The position numbers and the translations under genes were made by a program. Under the pieces are notes generated by a model. That model saw only the letters and a program-made list of their open reading frames with translations. It was not told the origin of the DNA and did not search any database. From assembly GCA_020830965.2 (NCBI GenBank), contig JACCFC020000011.1, forward strand, positions 57,356 to 121,355: a DNA stretch of 64,000 nucleotides, written 5' to 3'. Positions 28,288 through 38,331 of this stretch are shown piece after piece. The DNA comes from Neisseriaceae bacterium TC5R-5 (GTDB lineage: Bacteria > Pseudomonadota > Gammaproteobacteria > Burkholderiales > Chromobacteriaceae). Each line of letters begins with the position of its first letter. Within the stretch, counting starts at the first letter, position 1.

Positions 28288-29391
28288 ATGACAACTATGC
28301 AAACACCTATTCCTACTTTATTCATGCGTGGCGGGACTTCACGCGGCCCCTTCTTCAACGAAGCGGACCTGCCTGCCGATCCACGCTGGCGCGACCCCAT
28401 TCTGTTAGCGGTTATGGGCTCGCCCGATCCACGCCAGATTGATGGCCTCGGTGGTGCTCATCCACTCACCAGCAAGGTCGGCATTGTCGGTAAAGGTAAA
28501 ACGCCAGGGGTAGACCTGACGTTTCTGTTCGCCCAGATTGCACCGGACAAGGACACCGTCGATACCAGCCCCAATTGCGGCAATATGTTGGCCGCAGCGG
28601 TACCGTTTGCGCTGGAGAACGGCCTGCTACAAGCACAGGGTGAGTACAGCACGTTCCGTGTGCTCGCCCTCAATACCGGCATGCAGTGTGATATCACGGT
28701 CGCCACCCCGGGCGGACAAGTCGCTTATAGCGGTGCCACGCATATAGACGGGGTACCTGGCTCGGCCGCGCCGATCACTATTAACTTTCTGGATACCGCC
28801 GGTTCGGTCTGTGCCAGCCTGCTGCCTACCGGGCAGATATGCAACCGGCTGGCCCTGCCGGGCTGGGGCGAGATTGACGTAACGTGCATCGATAACGGCA
28901 TGCCGCTGGTGATCATGCACGCGGCCGACTTAGGCCGTACCGGCCATGAATCGGTGGCGGAACTGAATGCCGACAGTGAGTTACGAGCGCATCTGGAGAG
29001 CTTGCGCCTGCATTGCGGTGAATTGATGGGCTTGGGTAATGTCAGTCAGAAAAGTTACCCGAAAATGTGTCTGATCGCCGCGGCCAAACAGGGTGGCAGT
29101 ATCGCCACCCGCTGTTTTATTCCCCATGTCTGTCACGACGCTATTGGTGTGCTGGCAGCGGTAACGGTGGCAACCGCCTGTGTGCTGGAAGGCTCAGTGG
29201 CTTACGGACTGGCCAGCTTACCGACAGGCCATAACAAACTGGTTTCAGTAGAACATCCATCCGGCGAATTTTCGGTGGAATTGAGCTTGGGGGCCGATGG
29301 GCAAACGGTAGAACGGGCCGCGCTATTGCGCACTGCCCGGCTGATTATGCGTGGCGAGGTGATGGTACCCGCTCATCTGGTTCCAGCCTGA
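28288..29391 (+). CDS. galD: PrpF-family 4-oxalomesaconate tautomerase/isomerase
   Basis: A 367-residue protein of the PrpF/DUF453 family with the diaminopimelate-epimerase-like fold. Marker segments are LFMRGGTSRGPFF, DGLGGAHPLTSKVGIVG, DTSPNCGNMLAA (catalytic Cys) and RCFIPHVCHDAIGVLAAVTVA. In P. putida GalD interconverts the keto and enol forms of 4-oxalomesaconate; in Sphingobium the related LigU moves the double bond before LigJ acts. Because a LigJ-type hydratase follows here, the LigU-like activity is the more likely one. No clear ribosome site marks the start; ATG at 28273 or 28297 is possible. It heads the protocatechuate operon. Confidence 0.85.
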   Translation: MTTMQTPIPTLFMRGGTSRGPFFNEADLPADPRWRDPILLAVMGSPDPRQIDGLGGAHPLTSKVGIVGKGKTPGVDLTFLFAQIAPDKDTVDTSPNCGNMLAAAVPFALENGLLQAQGEYSTFRVLALNTGMQCDITVATPGGQVAYSGATHIDGVPGSAAPITINFLDTAGSVCASLLPTGQICNRLALPGWGEIDVTCIDNGMPLVIMHAADLGRTGHESVAELNADSELRAHLESLRLHCGELMGLGNVSQKSYPKMCLIAAAKQGGSIATRCFIPHVCHDAIGVLAAVTVATACVLEGSVAYGLASLPTGHNKLVSVEHPSGEFSVELSLGADGQTVERAALLRTARLIMRGEVMVPAHLVPA

Positions 29392-29429
29392 ATAGCACCG
29401 GCCTAGCCAGTGTTGAGGAGAGATCGATA

Positions 29430-30797
29430 ATGACGAATAAAAATGCACTCGATATTCAACACCTGATTGATCACAGTCGATTTTCCCCGTTTCAGTACCT
29501 GACTTTTGTACTGTGTTTTCTGGTGGTGTTGTTAGATGGTTTTGATACCGCCGCCATTGGTTATATTGCGCCTTCGCTGATGCAGCAATGGGGTGTCGCC
29601 AAGCCGGATTTGGCACCGGTACTGAGTGCCGCGCTGTTTGGCCTGGCCGCCGGCGCACTGTCCGCCGGGCCGCTCGCGGATCGCTTTGGTCGTAAACCGG
29701 TACTGCTGGGTGCCGTATCGCTATTTGCTCTGTTCAGCCTGGCATCGGCCTATGCCGCCAGCCTTAATCAATTGGTCGCACTGCGTTTTGTCACCGGCGT
29801 GGGCTTGGGGGCTGCTATGCCGAATGTGGTGACGCTGATGAGTGAATTCAGCCCACAGCGCCGGCGTTTATTGCTAACCAATGCGATGTTTTGCGGCTTC
29901 CCCCTGGGTGCGGCTTGTGGCGGTTTTCTCGCCTCATGGATGATTCCACACTGGGGCTGGCGCAGTGTGCTATTGCTGGGCGGCCTGGTGCCTTTATTGC
30001 TGCTGGTACTGTTATGGCGCTATTTGCCGGAGTCGGTACGTTTTCTGGTAGCGCAAGGTCGACCACAGGAACAGATACGCCGCACTCTGGCGCGCATCTC
30101 GCCATTGGCCCTCTCTGCCAACACCTTTGTGATGAGTGAAACAACCACCATTCAGACACCGTCAGGCCTCAGCGGTTTGCGGCTGGTGCTGTCGCGCTCC
30201 TATCTGCTCGGCTCGCTAATGCTATGGCTGAGCTATTTTATGGGCCTAGTCATTTTCTACGCACTCATCAGCTGGATGCCATTGCTATTCAGAGAAGCTG
30301 GCTTGGATAGCCGCAGCGCGCTGCTGATCTCGGCCTTGTTCCCACTAGGCGGAGTTGGGGCGATTGCTTGCGGCTGGCTGATGGATCGCTTTGATGCCGA
30401 CTTCACCATTGCCGCCTGCTATCTACTCACCGCCATCGGCATCTATGCGATTGGACAGGTCAGCGCCGAACTGGGCTGGCTGGTGGTAACGGTCTTTGTG
30501 GCCGGCACGCTGATGAACACCGCGCAATCGTCGCTGCCCGCGCTGGCGGCCAGCTTCTACCCCACCAGCGGGCGGGCCACCGGCGTGGCCTGGATGTTAG
30601 GTATTGGCCGTTTCGGCGGTATTGCCGGTTCGTTTCTGGTGGCGGAACTGGCGCGCCAGCAACTGGGTTTCAGTGAGATTTTCACGGTATTGGCTTTGCC
30701 CGCCCTACTGGCCAGTGCCGCCCTGCTGCTGAAGCGCCAGCAGCGCAAATGGCCAGACCAGCAGGCTATTGTCACGGCGACCACCGCTCATGACTAG
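29430..30797 (+). CDS. Aromatic acid:H+ symporter (MFS, PcaK/GalT type)
   Basis: A 455-residue inner-membrane transporter of the AAHS family with 12 helices. The N-terminal half has FLVVLLDGFDTAAIGYIAPS (the DGxD motif of this family) and PLADRFGRKPVLLGA; the second half has GWLMDRFDADF as the repeat of the loop motif. It probably imports 4-hydroxybenzoate or protocatechuate by proton symport, since it sits inside their degradation operon. Family members may also contribute to chemotaxis toward the substrate. GAGGAGA precedes the ATG. Confidence 0.88.
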   Translation: MTNKNALDIQHLIDHSRFSPFQYLTFVLCFLVVLLDGFDTAAIGYIAPSLMQQWGVAKPDLAPVLSAALFGLAAGALSAGPLADRFGRKPVLLGAVSLFALFSLASAYAASLNQLVALRFVTGVGLGAAMPNVVTLMSEFSPQRRRLLLTNAMFCGFPLGAACGGFLASWMIPHWGWRSVLLLGGLVPLLLLVLLWRYLPESVRFLVAQGRPQEQIRRTLARISPLALSANTFVMSETTTIQTPSGLSGLRLVLSRSYLLGSLMLWLSYFMGLVIFYALISWMPLLFREAGLDSRSALLISALFPLGGVGAIACGWLMDRFDADFTIAACYLLTAIGIYAIGQVSAELGWLVVTVFVAGTLMNTAQSSLPALAASFYPTSGRATGVAWMLGIGRFGGIAGSFLVAELARQQLGFSEIFTVLALPALLASAALLLKRQQRKWPDQQAIVTATTAHD

Positions 30798-30839
30798 TCC
30801 AGCCTTTTACCACCACCCTCATGCTGTAGAGGTCAAGCT

Positions 30840-31865
30840 ATGATTATTGATTGTCACGGTCACTATACAACGGCACCCAAGGCACTGGAGGCCTGGCGCC
30901 AACGGCAGATTGCCAATCTGGCCACCCCGGCCCTGGGGCCCAAAGTTGCTGAGTTGCACATCAGCGATGATGAGCTACGCGAGAGTATTGAGCAGAATCA
31001 GTTGCGTCTGCTGAAAGAGCGTGGCTTAGATATGGTGGTGTTCTCGCCCCGTGCCAGCTTTATGGCACACCATATCGGCGACTTCAACACCAGCGCCACA
31101 TGGGCCGCCATCTGTAATGAGCTGTGCTATCGGGTGGCGCAGTTGTTTCCCGAACATTTCATCGGCGCGGCGATGTTGCCACAATCGCCAGGGGTAGACC
31201 CGAGCAGTTGCATTCCAGAATTGAAGCGCTGCATCGGGGATTACGGCTTTGTCGCCATCAATCTCAACCCCGACCCTTCCGGTGGCCACTGGACGGCTCC
31301 ACCACTATCTGACCGCCATTGGTATCCCTTATACGAAAAAATGGTCGAGTACGATATTCCGGCGATGGTGCATGTCTCCACCAGTTGCAACGCCTGCTTT
31401 CACACTACCGGCGCGCATTATCTGAATGCCGACACCACCGCCTTTATGCAGTGCCTGACCTCGGATTTATTCACAGACTTCCCCACCCTGCGGCTGGTTA
31501 TCCCGCACGGTGGCGGTGCCGTGCCCTATCACTGGGGCCGCTTCCGTGGTCTGGCACAGGAGTTGAACAAGCCGCCACTACGCGAACACCTGCTGAACAA
31601 TATCTTTTTTGATACCTGTGTTTATCACCAGCCGGGGATTGATCTGCTCACCCGGGTGATTCCGGTAGAAAACGTGCTGTTTGCCTCCGAGATGATAGGC
31701 GCAGTACGTGGCATTGATCCGGAAACCGGGCATTACTACGACGATACCAAACGCTATCTCGACCAGGCACAACTCAGCACCGCCGAACGCCACTTGATAT
31801 ACGAAGGTAATGCGCGCCGGGTGTACCCGCGCCTAGATGCTGCGCTCAAACGCCAGGGCCGTTAA
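30840..31865 (+). CDS. ligJ: 4-oxalomesaconate hydratase, amidohydrolase type (LigJ)
   Basis: A 341-residue amidohydrolase-superfamily enzyme. IDCHGHYTT holds the HxH metal motif, further ligands are in MVHVSTSC and VIPHGGGAVPYHWGRF, and FASEMIGAVRGIDPETGHYY is characteristic of LigJ, whose length is the same. It adds water to the isomerised oxalomesaconate to give 4-carboxy-4-hydroxy-2-oxoadipate. The P. putida GalB enzyme for this step belongs to an unrelated fold, so this operon is of the Sphingobium/Comamonas type. AGAGG precedes the ATG. Confidence 0.9.
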   Translation: MIIDCHGHYTTAPKALEAWRQRQIANLATPALGPKVAELHISDDELRESIEQNQLRLLKERGLDMVVFSPRASFMAHHIGDFNTSATWAAICNELCYRVAQLFPEHFIGAAMLPQSPGVDPSSCIPELKRCIGDYGFVAINLNPDPSGGHWTAPPLSDRHWYPLYEKMVEYDIPAMVHVSTSCNACFHTTGAHYLNADTTAFMQCLTSDLFTDFPTLRLVIPHGGGAVPYHWGRFRGLAQELNKPPLREHLLNNIFFDTCVYHQPGIDLLTRVIPVENVLFASEMIGAVRGIDPETGHYYDDTKRYLDQAQLSTAERHLIYEGNARRVYPRLDAALKRQGR

Positions 31866-31880
31866 AGCAAGGAGAACAAG

Positions 31881-32573
31881 ATGAGTAATATGCAAACACT
31901 AGGCGTCGTCCGGCGCACAATTGAGCGGGCCGACCCGGCCGCAGTAGCCGCCTTATCACGCTTTGGCGTAGCCACCCTGCACGAGGCGATGGGACGGCTG
32001 GGACTGATGCAGCCCTATATGCGCCCGGTGTACCCCGGCGCCAAGCTGTGCGGTACCGCCATTACCGTGCTGCTGCAACCGGGCGACAACTGGATGCTGC
32101 ATGTCGCCGCCGAACAGGTGCGCGCTGGCGATGTGGTGGTCGCTGCCTGCACCAGTGCATGCGAAGACGGTTTCTTTGGCGACTTGCTGGCCACCAGCCT
32201 GCGTGCCCAAGGCGCACACGGTTTGGTGATTGATGGTGGCGTGCGTGATGTGCAGGAATTAGCCCAGATGGACTTCCCGGTATTCTCACGCGCCATCCAT
32301 GCTAAAGGCACCATCAAAGCCACGCTCGGCTCGGTAAATATCGCCGTCGTCTGTGCCGGTGTGCTGGTCAACCCGGGAGATGTCGTCGTCGCCGATAGTG
32401 ATGGCGTGGTGGTGATCCCCGCCAGCAGCGCCAGTCAGGTGGCCGCCAAAGCGGCAGAGCGCGAAGCAAAAGAACAACAGAAGCGTGCCCAGCTGGCTGC
32501 CGGTGTACTGGGGCTGGACATGTACCAGATGCGCGAACCGCTCAGCAAGGCCGGACTACGTTATATCGACTAA
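31881..32573 (+). CDS. ligK: 4-carboxy-4-hydroxy-2-oxoadipate aldolase (LigK/GalC)
   Basis: A 230-residue class II pyruvate aldolase of the RraA-like fold. Key segments are GVATLHEAMGRLG, the GDLLATSL motif, and HGLVIDGGVRDVQELA, where the Arg-Asp pair binds pyruvate and the divalent metal; VNPGDVVVADSDGVVVIP is also typical. It splits 4-carboxy-4-hydroxy-2-oxoadipate to pyruvate and oxaloacetate, the last step of the pathway, and usually also acts on 4-hydroxy-4-methyl-2-oxoglutarate. AAGGAGAAC precedes the ATG, 15 bp after ligJ. Confidence 0.92.
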   Translation: MSNMQTLGVVRRTIERADPAAVAALSRFGVATLHEAMGRLGLMQPYMRPVYPGAKLCGTAITVLLQPGDNWMLHVAAEQVRAGDVVVAACTSACEDGFFGDLLATSLRAQGAHGLVIDGGVRDVQELAQMDFPVFSRAIHAKGTIKATLGSVNIAVVCAGVLVNPGDVVVADSDGVVVIPASSASQVAAKAAEREAKEQQKRAQLAAGVLGLDMYQMREPLSKAGLRYID

Positions 32574-32607
32574 ACGTTAGCTACACCGATAACAAGCGAG
32601 AACAATC

Positions 32608-33540
32608 ATGTATGCAGAACAAACCGCTAGCTTTATCAAAACGCCGGGCTGGCTGGACTGGTGCGCCAGCCCCACTAAACCGCAGTTTCGCTTACCCCCT
32701 GGCAGCGTAGACGCGCATTGCCATGTCTTTGGCCCTGCCGCCCAGTTCCCCTACGCACCGGAACGCAAATATACGCCATGCGATGCAGGCAAAGAGCAGC
32801 TGTTTGCGCTGCGCGATCACCTAGGCTTTAGCCGTAATGTGATCGTGCAGGCCACCTGCCACGGCTACGATAACCGGGCGCTGATGGATGCCTGTCTGGC
32901 TTCGGCAGGCAAGGCACGCGGCGTCGCCAGCGTGGCCGCCGATATCAGCGACCGGCAATTGCAACAACTGCATCAGGCCGGAGTACGTGGCGTGCGCTTC
33001 AACTTCGTCAAACGCTTGGTCGACTTCACCCCGCCAGCAGTGCTACAAAAAATTGCCGCCCGCATCGCCGCGCTAGGCTGGCATGTGGTGGTGTACTTTG
33101 AAGCCGCCGATCTGGCCGAGTTGTCCCCCTTCTTCATCGAGCTACCCACCATTGTGGTGGTTGACCACATGGGGCGGCCCGATGTCAGCCAAGCGCTAAA
33201 CGGCCCGGGCTTTCAACGCTTCGTCGAGCTGATGACGCATCACCCGCATATCTGGGCCAAAGTCGGCGGCGCCGAGCGACTATCCCTCTCCGGGCCGCCA
33301 GCACTGCCTGGCCAACACCAGCCTTATAACGATGTGGTGCCGTTTGCGCGTCAGCTGGTCGACAGCTTTCCTGACCGGGTGCTCTGGGGGACCGACTGGC
33401 CACATCCGAATCTGAAGCAATACATGCCGGATGATGGTCTGCTGGTAGATATGATCCCGCGTCTGGCAGTCAGCCCTGAGCAACAGCAACAGCTGCTGGT
33501 GAGCAATCCGATGCGCCTGTACTGGCCGGAGGAGCAATAG
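32608..33540 (+). CDS. ligI: 2-pyrone-4,6-dicarboxylate hydrolase (LigI)
   Basis: A 310-residue amidohydrolase-superfamily lactonase. The HxH motif is in GSVDAHCHVFGPAAQFPYAP, and the FVKRLVD, VVDHMGRPDVSQ and WGTDWPHPN motifs are those of LigI. It opens the pyrone ring of 2-pyrone-4,6-dicarboxylate to 4-oxalomesaconate. It is followed one base later by ligA, so the genes are tightly coupled. Confidence 0.93.
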   Translation: MYAEQTASFIKTPGWLDWCASPTKPQFRLPPGSVDAHCHVFGPAAQFPYAPERKYTPCDAGKEQLFALRDHLGFSRNVIVQATCHGYDNRALMDACLASAGKARGVASVAADISDRQLQQLHQAGVRGVRFNFVKRLVDFTPPAVLQKIAARIAALGWHVVVYFEAADLAELSPFFIELPTIVVVDHMGRPDVSQALNGPGFQRFVELMTHHPHIWAKVGGAERLSLSGPPALPGQHQPYNDVVPFARQLVDSFPDRVLWGTDWPHPNLKQYMPDDGLLVDMIPRLAVSPEQQQQLLVSNPMRLYWPEEQ

Positions 33541-33541
33541 C

Positions 33542-33937
33542 ATGGCACTGGACAAACCGTATAAAGACGTCCCCGGCACCACGATTTTCGATGCCGAACA
33601 AGCCCGCAAAGGCTACTGGCTGAACCAGTTCTGCACCTCATTAATGCAGGCAGAAAACCGTGCGCGCTTTAAAGCGAATGAACAAGCCTATCTGGATGAA
33701 TGGCCAATGAGCACAGCACAGAAACAAGCGGTACTCGCCCGTGACCTCAACCGCTGCATCGCACTGGGTGGCAATATCTATTTTCTGGCTCGCATCGGTG
33801 CCACGGATGGCCGCAGCTTTCAGCAGATGGCCGGCAGCATGACCGGCATGAGTGAGCAAGCTTATCGGCAGATGATGCAACAAGGCGGGCGCTCTATTGA
33901 AGGCAACCGCTATTTACATGAATGGGAGGGCCGCTAA
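33542..33937 (+). CDS. ligA: Protocatechuate 4,5-dioxygenase alpha subunit
   Basis: A 131-residue helical subunit that caps the active site of LigB. It begins MALDKPYKDVPGTTIFDAEQ and contains NRCIALGGNIYFLARIGATD followed by GRSFQQMAGSMTGMS, all typical for LigA. It has no metal site of its own. Its stop codon is directly followed by the ligB ATG, fitting equimolar production of the two subunits. Confidence 0.94.
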   Translation: MALDKPYKDVPGTTIFDAEQARKGYWLNQFCTSLMQAENRARFKANEQAYLDEWPMSTAQKQAVLARDLNRCIALGGNIYFLARIGATDGRSFQQMAGSMTGMSEQAYRQMMQQGGRSIEGNRYLHEWEGR

Positions 33938-34791
<854 letters not shown>

Positions 34792-34792
<1 letters not shown>

Positions 34793-35772
34793 TGAGCACC
34801 ACCCCGCTGAAACTGGCGCTGGTCGGCCCCGGTGCATTTGGTATCAAACATCTGGATGCACTACAACATATTGCCGATGCCAAAGTGGTCTCGCTGATTG
34901 GCACACGGCTGGACAGCGCACGAGATCTCGCCCGCCAATACGATATCGAACAGGTCAGCACCGATCTGCACGAGGTGCTGGCCCGGCCCGACATCGACGC
35001 GGTCATTCTGGCTACGCCCACCCAACTGCACGCTGCCCAAGCGATAGCCTGTCTGCAAGCGGGCAAGCATGTGCAAACCGAAATTCCACTAGCCGACAAC
35101 TGGCACGATGCCCAGGCCGTCGTAAACGCACAGCAACGTAGCGGCAAAGTCGCCATGGTTGGCCATACCCGCCGCTTCAACCCCAGCCACCAATGGCTGC
35201 ACAAACGTATCGTCGCCGGTGAGTTCGCTCTGCAACAGATGGACGTACAAACCTATTTTTTCCGCCGCAGCAATCTGAATGCACTAGGCCAGCCCCGTAG
35301 TTGGACCGACCATCTGCTCTGGCATCATGCCGCCCACACCATCGACCTGTTCGCCTACCAAACCGGCTCACGCATCGTGCAGGCTCATGCGCTGCAAGGG
35401 CCGATCTCTCCGACACTGGGTATTGCACTGGACATGTCCATTCAGCTCAAAGCCGCCAACGGTGCTCTGTGTACCTTATCGCTGTCCTTTAATAACGATG
35501 GCCCGCTAGGCACCTTCTTCCGTTATATCGGTGACAGTGGCACCTATCTGGCACGCTATGACGATCTTTATACCGGCAAGGAGGAAAAAATTGATGTGTC
35601 GAATGTGGACGTCTCCATCAACGGCATTGAATTACAGGATAGAGAGTTCTGTGCCGCCATTCGCGAACAGCGCGAGCCCAATAGCAGTGTGCAGCAAGTG
35701 CTGGATTGCTACCGCGTACTGGCCGAACTGGAACAACAACTCGCACAAGACGCAAGCACAACAGGCAAATAG
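34792..35772 (+). CDS. ligC: 4-carboxy-2-hydroxymuconate-6-semialdehyde dehydrogenase (LigC)
   Basis: A 326-residue NADP-dependent oxidoreductase of the GFO/IDH/MocA family. The Rossmann start LALVGPGAFGIKHLDAL is followed by VSLIGTRLDSARDLA (dinucleotide ribose recognition), ILATPTQLHAAQA, and the Lys motif KHVQTEIPLADN. It oxidises the hemiacetal form of the ring-cleavage product to 2-pyrone-4,6-dicarboxylate, the substrate of LigI. I chose the ATG that overlaps the ligB stop; the frame upstream is only the ligB shadow. Confidence 0.92.
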
Positions 35773-35813
35773 CTGACAGCCCAACAGATCAGCCCAAGCA
35801 GAAGGAGAAACAC

Positions 35814-37001
35814 ATGAAAACACAAGTTGCCATCATCGGGGCCGGCCCGGCTGGCCTATGCCTGGCCCGCATGCTCAGCCTGCACGGCATTCACAGCATC
35901 ATTCTGGAAAGACAGACCCGTGCCTATGTCGAAGCCCGCGTCCGCGCTGGCATGCTGGAACAAGGCATGGTGGAGCTGATGCGCCGCGCCGGTGTCGCCA
36001 GTCGCCTGGATAAAGAAGGCTTGGTCCACAGCGGTTTCAAACTAATTTTTGACAACCAGATCAGCCATATCGACCTGGCCAGCCTCACTGGTGGCAAACA
36101 AATGGTGATCTATGGTCAGACCGAACTGACCAAAGACCTGTACGACAGCGTACTGGCTGATAGCAATATTCAGGTCTTCTTTGGTGCCCAAGAGGTGTGC
36201 CCGAGTGGTTTTTTGGAAGAAAAACCCCGCGTCAGCTTCTACTACCAAAATACCGCATACACCCTCAGCTGCGACTATCTGGCCGGCTGCGATGGCTATC
36301 ATGGCGTCACTCGCGCCGCCATCCCCAAATCCTGCTTGCGCGAATATGAACGTACTTATCCATTTGGCTGGCTGGGGCTGCTGTCGGACACCCCACCGCT
36401 GGATGAAGAAGCCATTTATATTCATCACCAACGCGGCTTTGCGCTCTGCTCAATGCGCTCACGTACCCGCAGCCGTTACTATCTGCAAGTCCCCCTCAGT
36501 GAGCAGGTCAGCGACTGGTCAGACCAGGACTTCTGGGATGAGCTGCGCCGCCGCCTGCCGGCCTCGCTGGCGGATAGCCTGATCACAGGCCCCTCATTTG
36601 AAAAAAGCATCGCCCCACTACGCAGCTTTGTCGTCGAACCACTACGCTTCGGCAGCCTGTTTCTGGTGGGTGATGCCGGGCATATCGTACCCCCTACCGG
36701 CGCCAAAGGGCTGAACCTGGCCGCCTCCGACGTACACTATCTCTCCACCGCGCTGATTGCCTGGTATCAGGAAGGTCGTAGCGACCTGCTTGATCGCTAC
36801 TCGGCTACTGCGCTGCATCGCATCTGGGCGGCCGTCCGCTTCTCGTGGTGGTTTACCTCGGTCACCCATAAGTTCTCGGATGATCCGATCGAACAAAAAA
36901 TCCAGTTAGCCGAACTCGACTATCTGCTGCAATCCACCGCCGGCCAAACTACCATTGCCGAAAACTACGTCGGACTCGACTTAGCCGAGGATTTTGTCTG
37001 A
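35814..37001 (+). CDS. pobA: 4-hydroxybenzoate 3-monooxygenase
   Basis: A 395-residue flavoprotein hydroxylase, close to the usual 394. GAGPAG at 9-14 is the FAD fingerprint, ARVRAGMLEQGMVELM is highly typical of PobA, CDGYHGVTR is the DG motif, and LVGDAGHIVPPTGAKGLNLA closes the FAD site. It hydroxylates 4-hydroxybenzoate to protocatechuate using NADPH and O2, feeding LigAB. AAGGAGA lies five bases before the ATG. It is the last core enzyme of the operon. Confidence 0.95.
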   Translation: MKTQVAIIGAGPAGLCLARMLSLHGIHSIILERQTRAYVEARVRAGMLEQGMVELMRRAGVASRLDKEGLVHSGFKLIFDNQISHIDLASLTGGKQMVIYGQTELTKDLYDSVLADSNIQVFFGAQEVCPSGFLEEKPRVSFYYQNTAYTLSCDYLAGCDGYHGVTRAAIPKSCLREYERTYPFGWLGLLSDTPPLDEEAIYIHHQRGFALCSMRSRTRSRYYLQVPLSEQVSDWSDQDFWDELRRRLPASLADSLITGPSFEKSIAPLRSFVVEPLRFGSLFLVGDAGHIVPPTGAKGLNLAASDVHYLSTALIAWYQEGRSDLLDRYSATALHRIWAAVRFSWWFTSVTHKFSDDPIEQKIQLAELDYLLQSTAGQTTIAENYVGLDLAEDFV

Positions 37002-37153
37002 GTGGCACCACTTTTGCCGCTACCGCATGATTGATTTGCCCCCCGCCCGCTTTATAGCTGGCCGGTTTCACCCTAGACTGGCAGACTGTTTTCTCTTAAC
37101 CGGCTACCGCCCCCTAAAACGCGGTAGCCAATTCACCCAACCAGGAGAGTGCC

Positions 37154-37459
37154 ATGTCCACCCCCATCCATGTTATCGCCATCCTCATCGCCAAGCCCGG
37201 TCAGGCAGAAGCGTTGCAACAAGCGCTAACCGCCGCTGTTACGCCGTCGCGTGCCGAGGCCGGTTGCCTGCAATATCACTTACATATCGATAGCGAAAAC
37301 CCACATCGTTGTGTGTTTGTCGAGCTCTGGAAAGACGAGGAAGCGATTGCCCTACATCGTCAGATGCCGCACTACCTGGCACTGGGCGCTGCCACCAAAG
37401 ACCTGATCACCTCACGCGAATTACTGGTTGTTAACCAGTATCTGGAACATATCGTTTAA
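37154..37459 (+). CDS. ABM-domain (YgiN-like) monooxygenase
   Basis: A 101-residue ferredoxin-fold dimeric protein of the antibiotic biosynthesis monooxygenase family. IHVIAILIAKPGQAEALQQA, EAGCLQYHLHIDSENP and FVELWKDEEAIALHRQMPHY are typical. Relatives act on quinones or small aromatics without a cofactor. Its location 150 bp after pobA in the same direction suggests a helper role in handling quinone or catechol by-products, which is inference. AGGAGAG precedes the ATG. Confidence 0.88.
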   Translation: MSTPIHVIAILIAKPGQAEALQQALTAAVTPSRAEAGCLQYHLHIDSENPHRCVFVELWKDEEAIALHRQMPHYLALGAATKDLITSRELLVVNQYLEHIV

Positions 37460-37511
37460 TACCCGCCGCTAGGCCCAAGCGCTAATGGCAGCACATGACT
37501 CGGCCTTCGCA

Positions 37512-38252
37512 TCATCGCCTCGCTACCTTGTTGGGGACTGGGTTGGTAGCTCTCAGCCCTAGCGGCATCGCTGATAGCGCTAAGCCAAAATGCCGACTCA
37601 AAGCCTGCTGTCCGCTGGCCGTCAGTTGTAACTGGCGGCTATCCAGCTCACGCCTTACCCAGGCAGAGGCCTCAAAAGCCTGCAATAAGGCACAGCCCAG
37701 CCAGCCACCAAGATGGAATTGCCGCTCACTCCAATCCAGACAAGTCCCGGCAAAACGTCGCCGGGCATCGGGTGGCTGGCAATTTACCCCCAATGCAGTT
37801 AAATGCTGGCGCCCTGTCCCCGTCAACGCCGTACTACTCGGATCCAGCCACGCCATCGCTAACAAACGCTGATGCAAGGCCACCGCCATTTCACCGGCCA
37901 TATGATCGTAACAGGTACGCGCAAAACGTAATGATGGTGGAGTCTTGCTCACCACCAGCGGCCTGGCACCGACCACCAGACCCATTAAAGACTCCAACAT
38001 CGCTGCCACCTCAGCATTCGCCAGCCGAAAATAACGATGACGGCCCTGCTGTATACAGTGCACCAACTGCTGCTCAGCCAAACGAGAAAGATGCTTGCTG
38101 GCGGTTGACGACGCGACGTCGGCAACCGCCGTCAATTCGGTAGCGGTATACGCACGCCCATCCATTAACAGACACAGCATGCGCGCCCGGGAAGGATCCG
38201 CAATGGCGGCAGCCATAGCGGCCAGTTTTTGTTCCAGAAAATAGTCATCCAT
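37512..38252 (-). CDS. ArsR-family transcriptional regulator
   Basis: A 246-residue regulator. The first 90 residues are a winged HTH of the ArsR type (DPSRARMLCLLMDGRAYTAT, ASSTASKHLSRLAEQQLVHC, GRHRYFRLANAEVAAMLE). A C-terminal ligand domain of about 150 residues (RFARTCYDHMAGEMAVALHQ, HLGGWLGCALLQ) is of a type I associate with two-domain ArsR proteins in similar P450 loci. There is no metal-binding CxC in the expected helix. The chosen start, MDDYFLEQKLAAMAAAIADP, fits homologues; an upstream extension is rejected. It is divergent from the P450 gene by 80 bp and probably controls it. Confidence 0.88.
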   Translation of the reverse strand: MDDYFLEQKLAAMAAAIADPSRARMLCLLMDGRAYTATELTAVADVASSTASKHLSRLAEQQLVHCIQQGRHRYFRLANAEVAAMLESLMGLVVGARPLVVSKTPPSLRFARTCYDHMAGEMAVALHQRLLAMAWLDPSSTALTGTGRQHLTALGVNCQPPDARRRFAGTCLDWSERQFHLGGWLGCALLQAFEASAWVRRELDSRQLQLTASGQQALSRHFGLALSAMPLGLRATNPVPNKVARR

Positions 38253-38331
38253 ATTTCGATAGTAAGCGAAGCATTTAAGCGAGAGACGGCCTATTGTGCG
38301 GCTTCCATTCTCAGCACAAAGTAGACCCGAC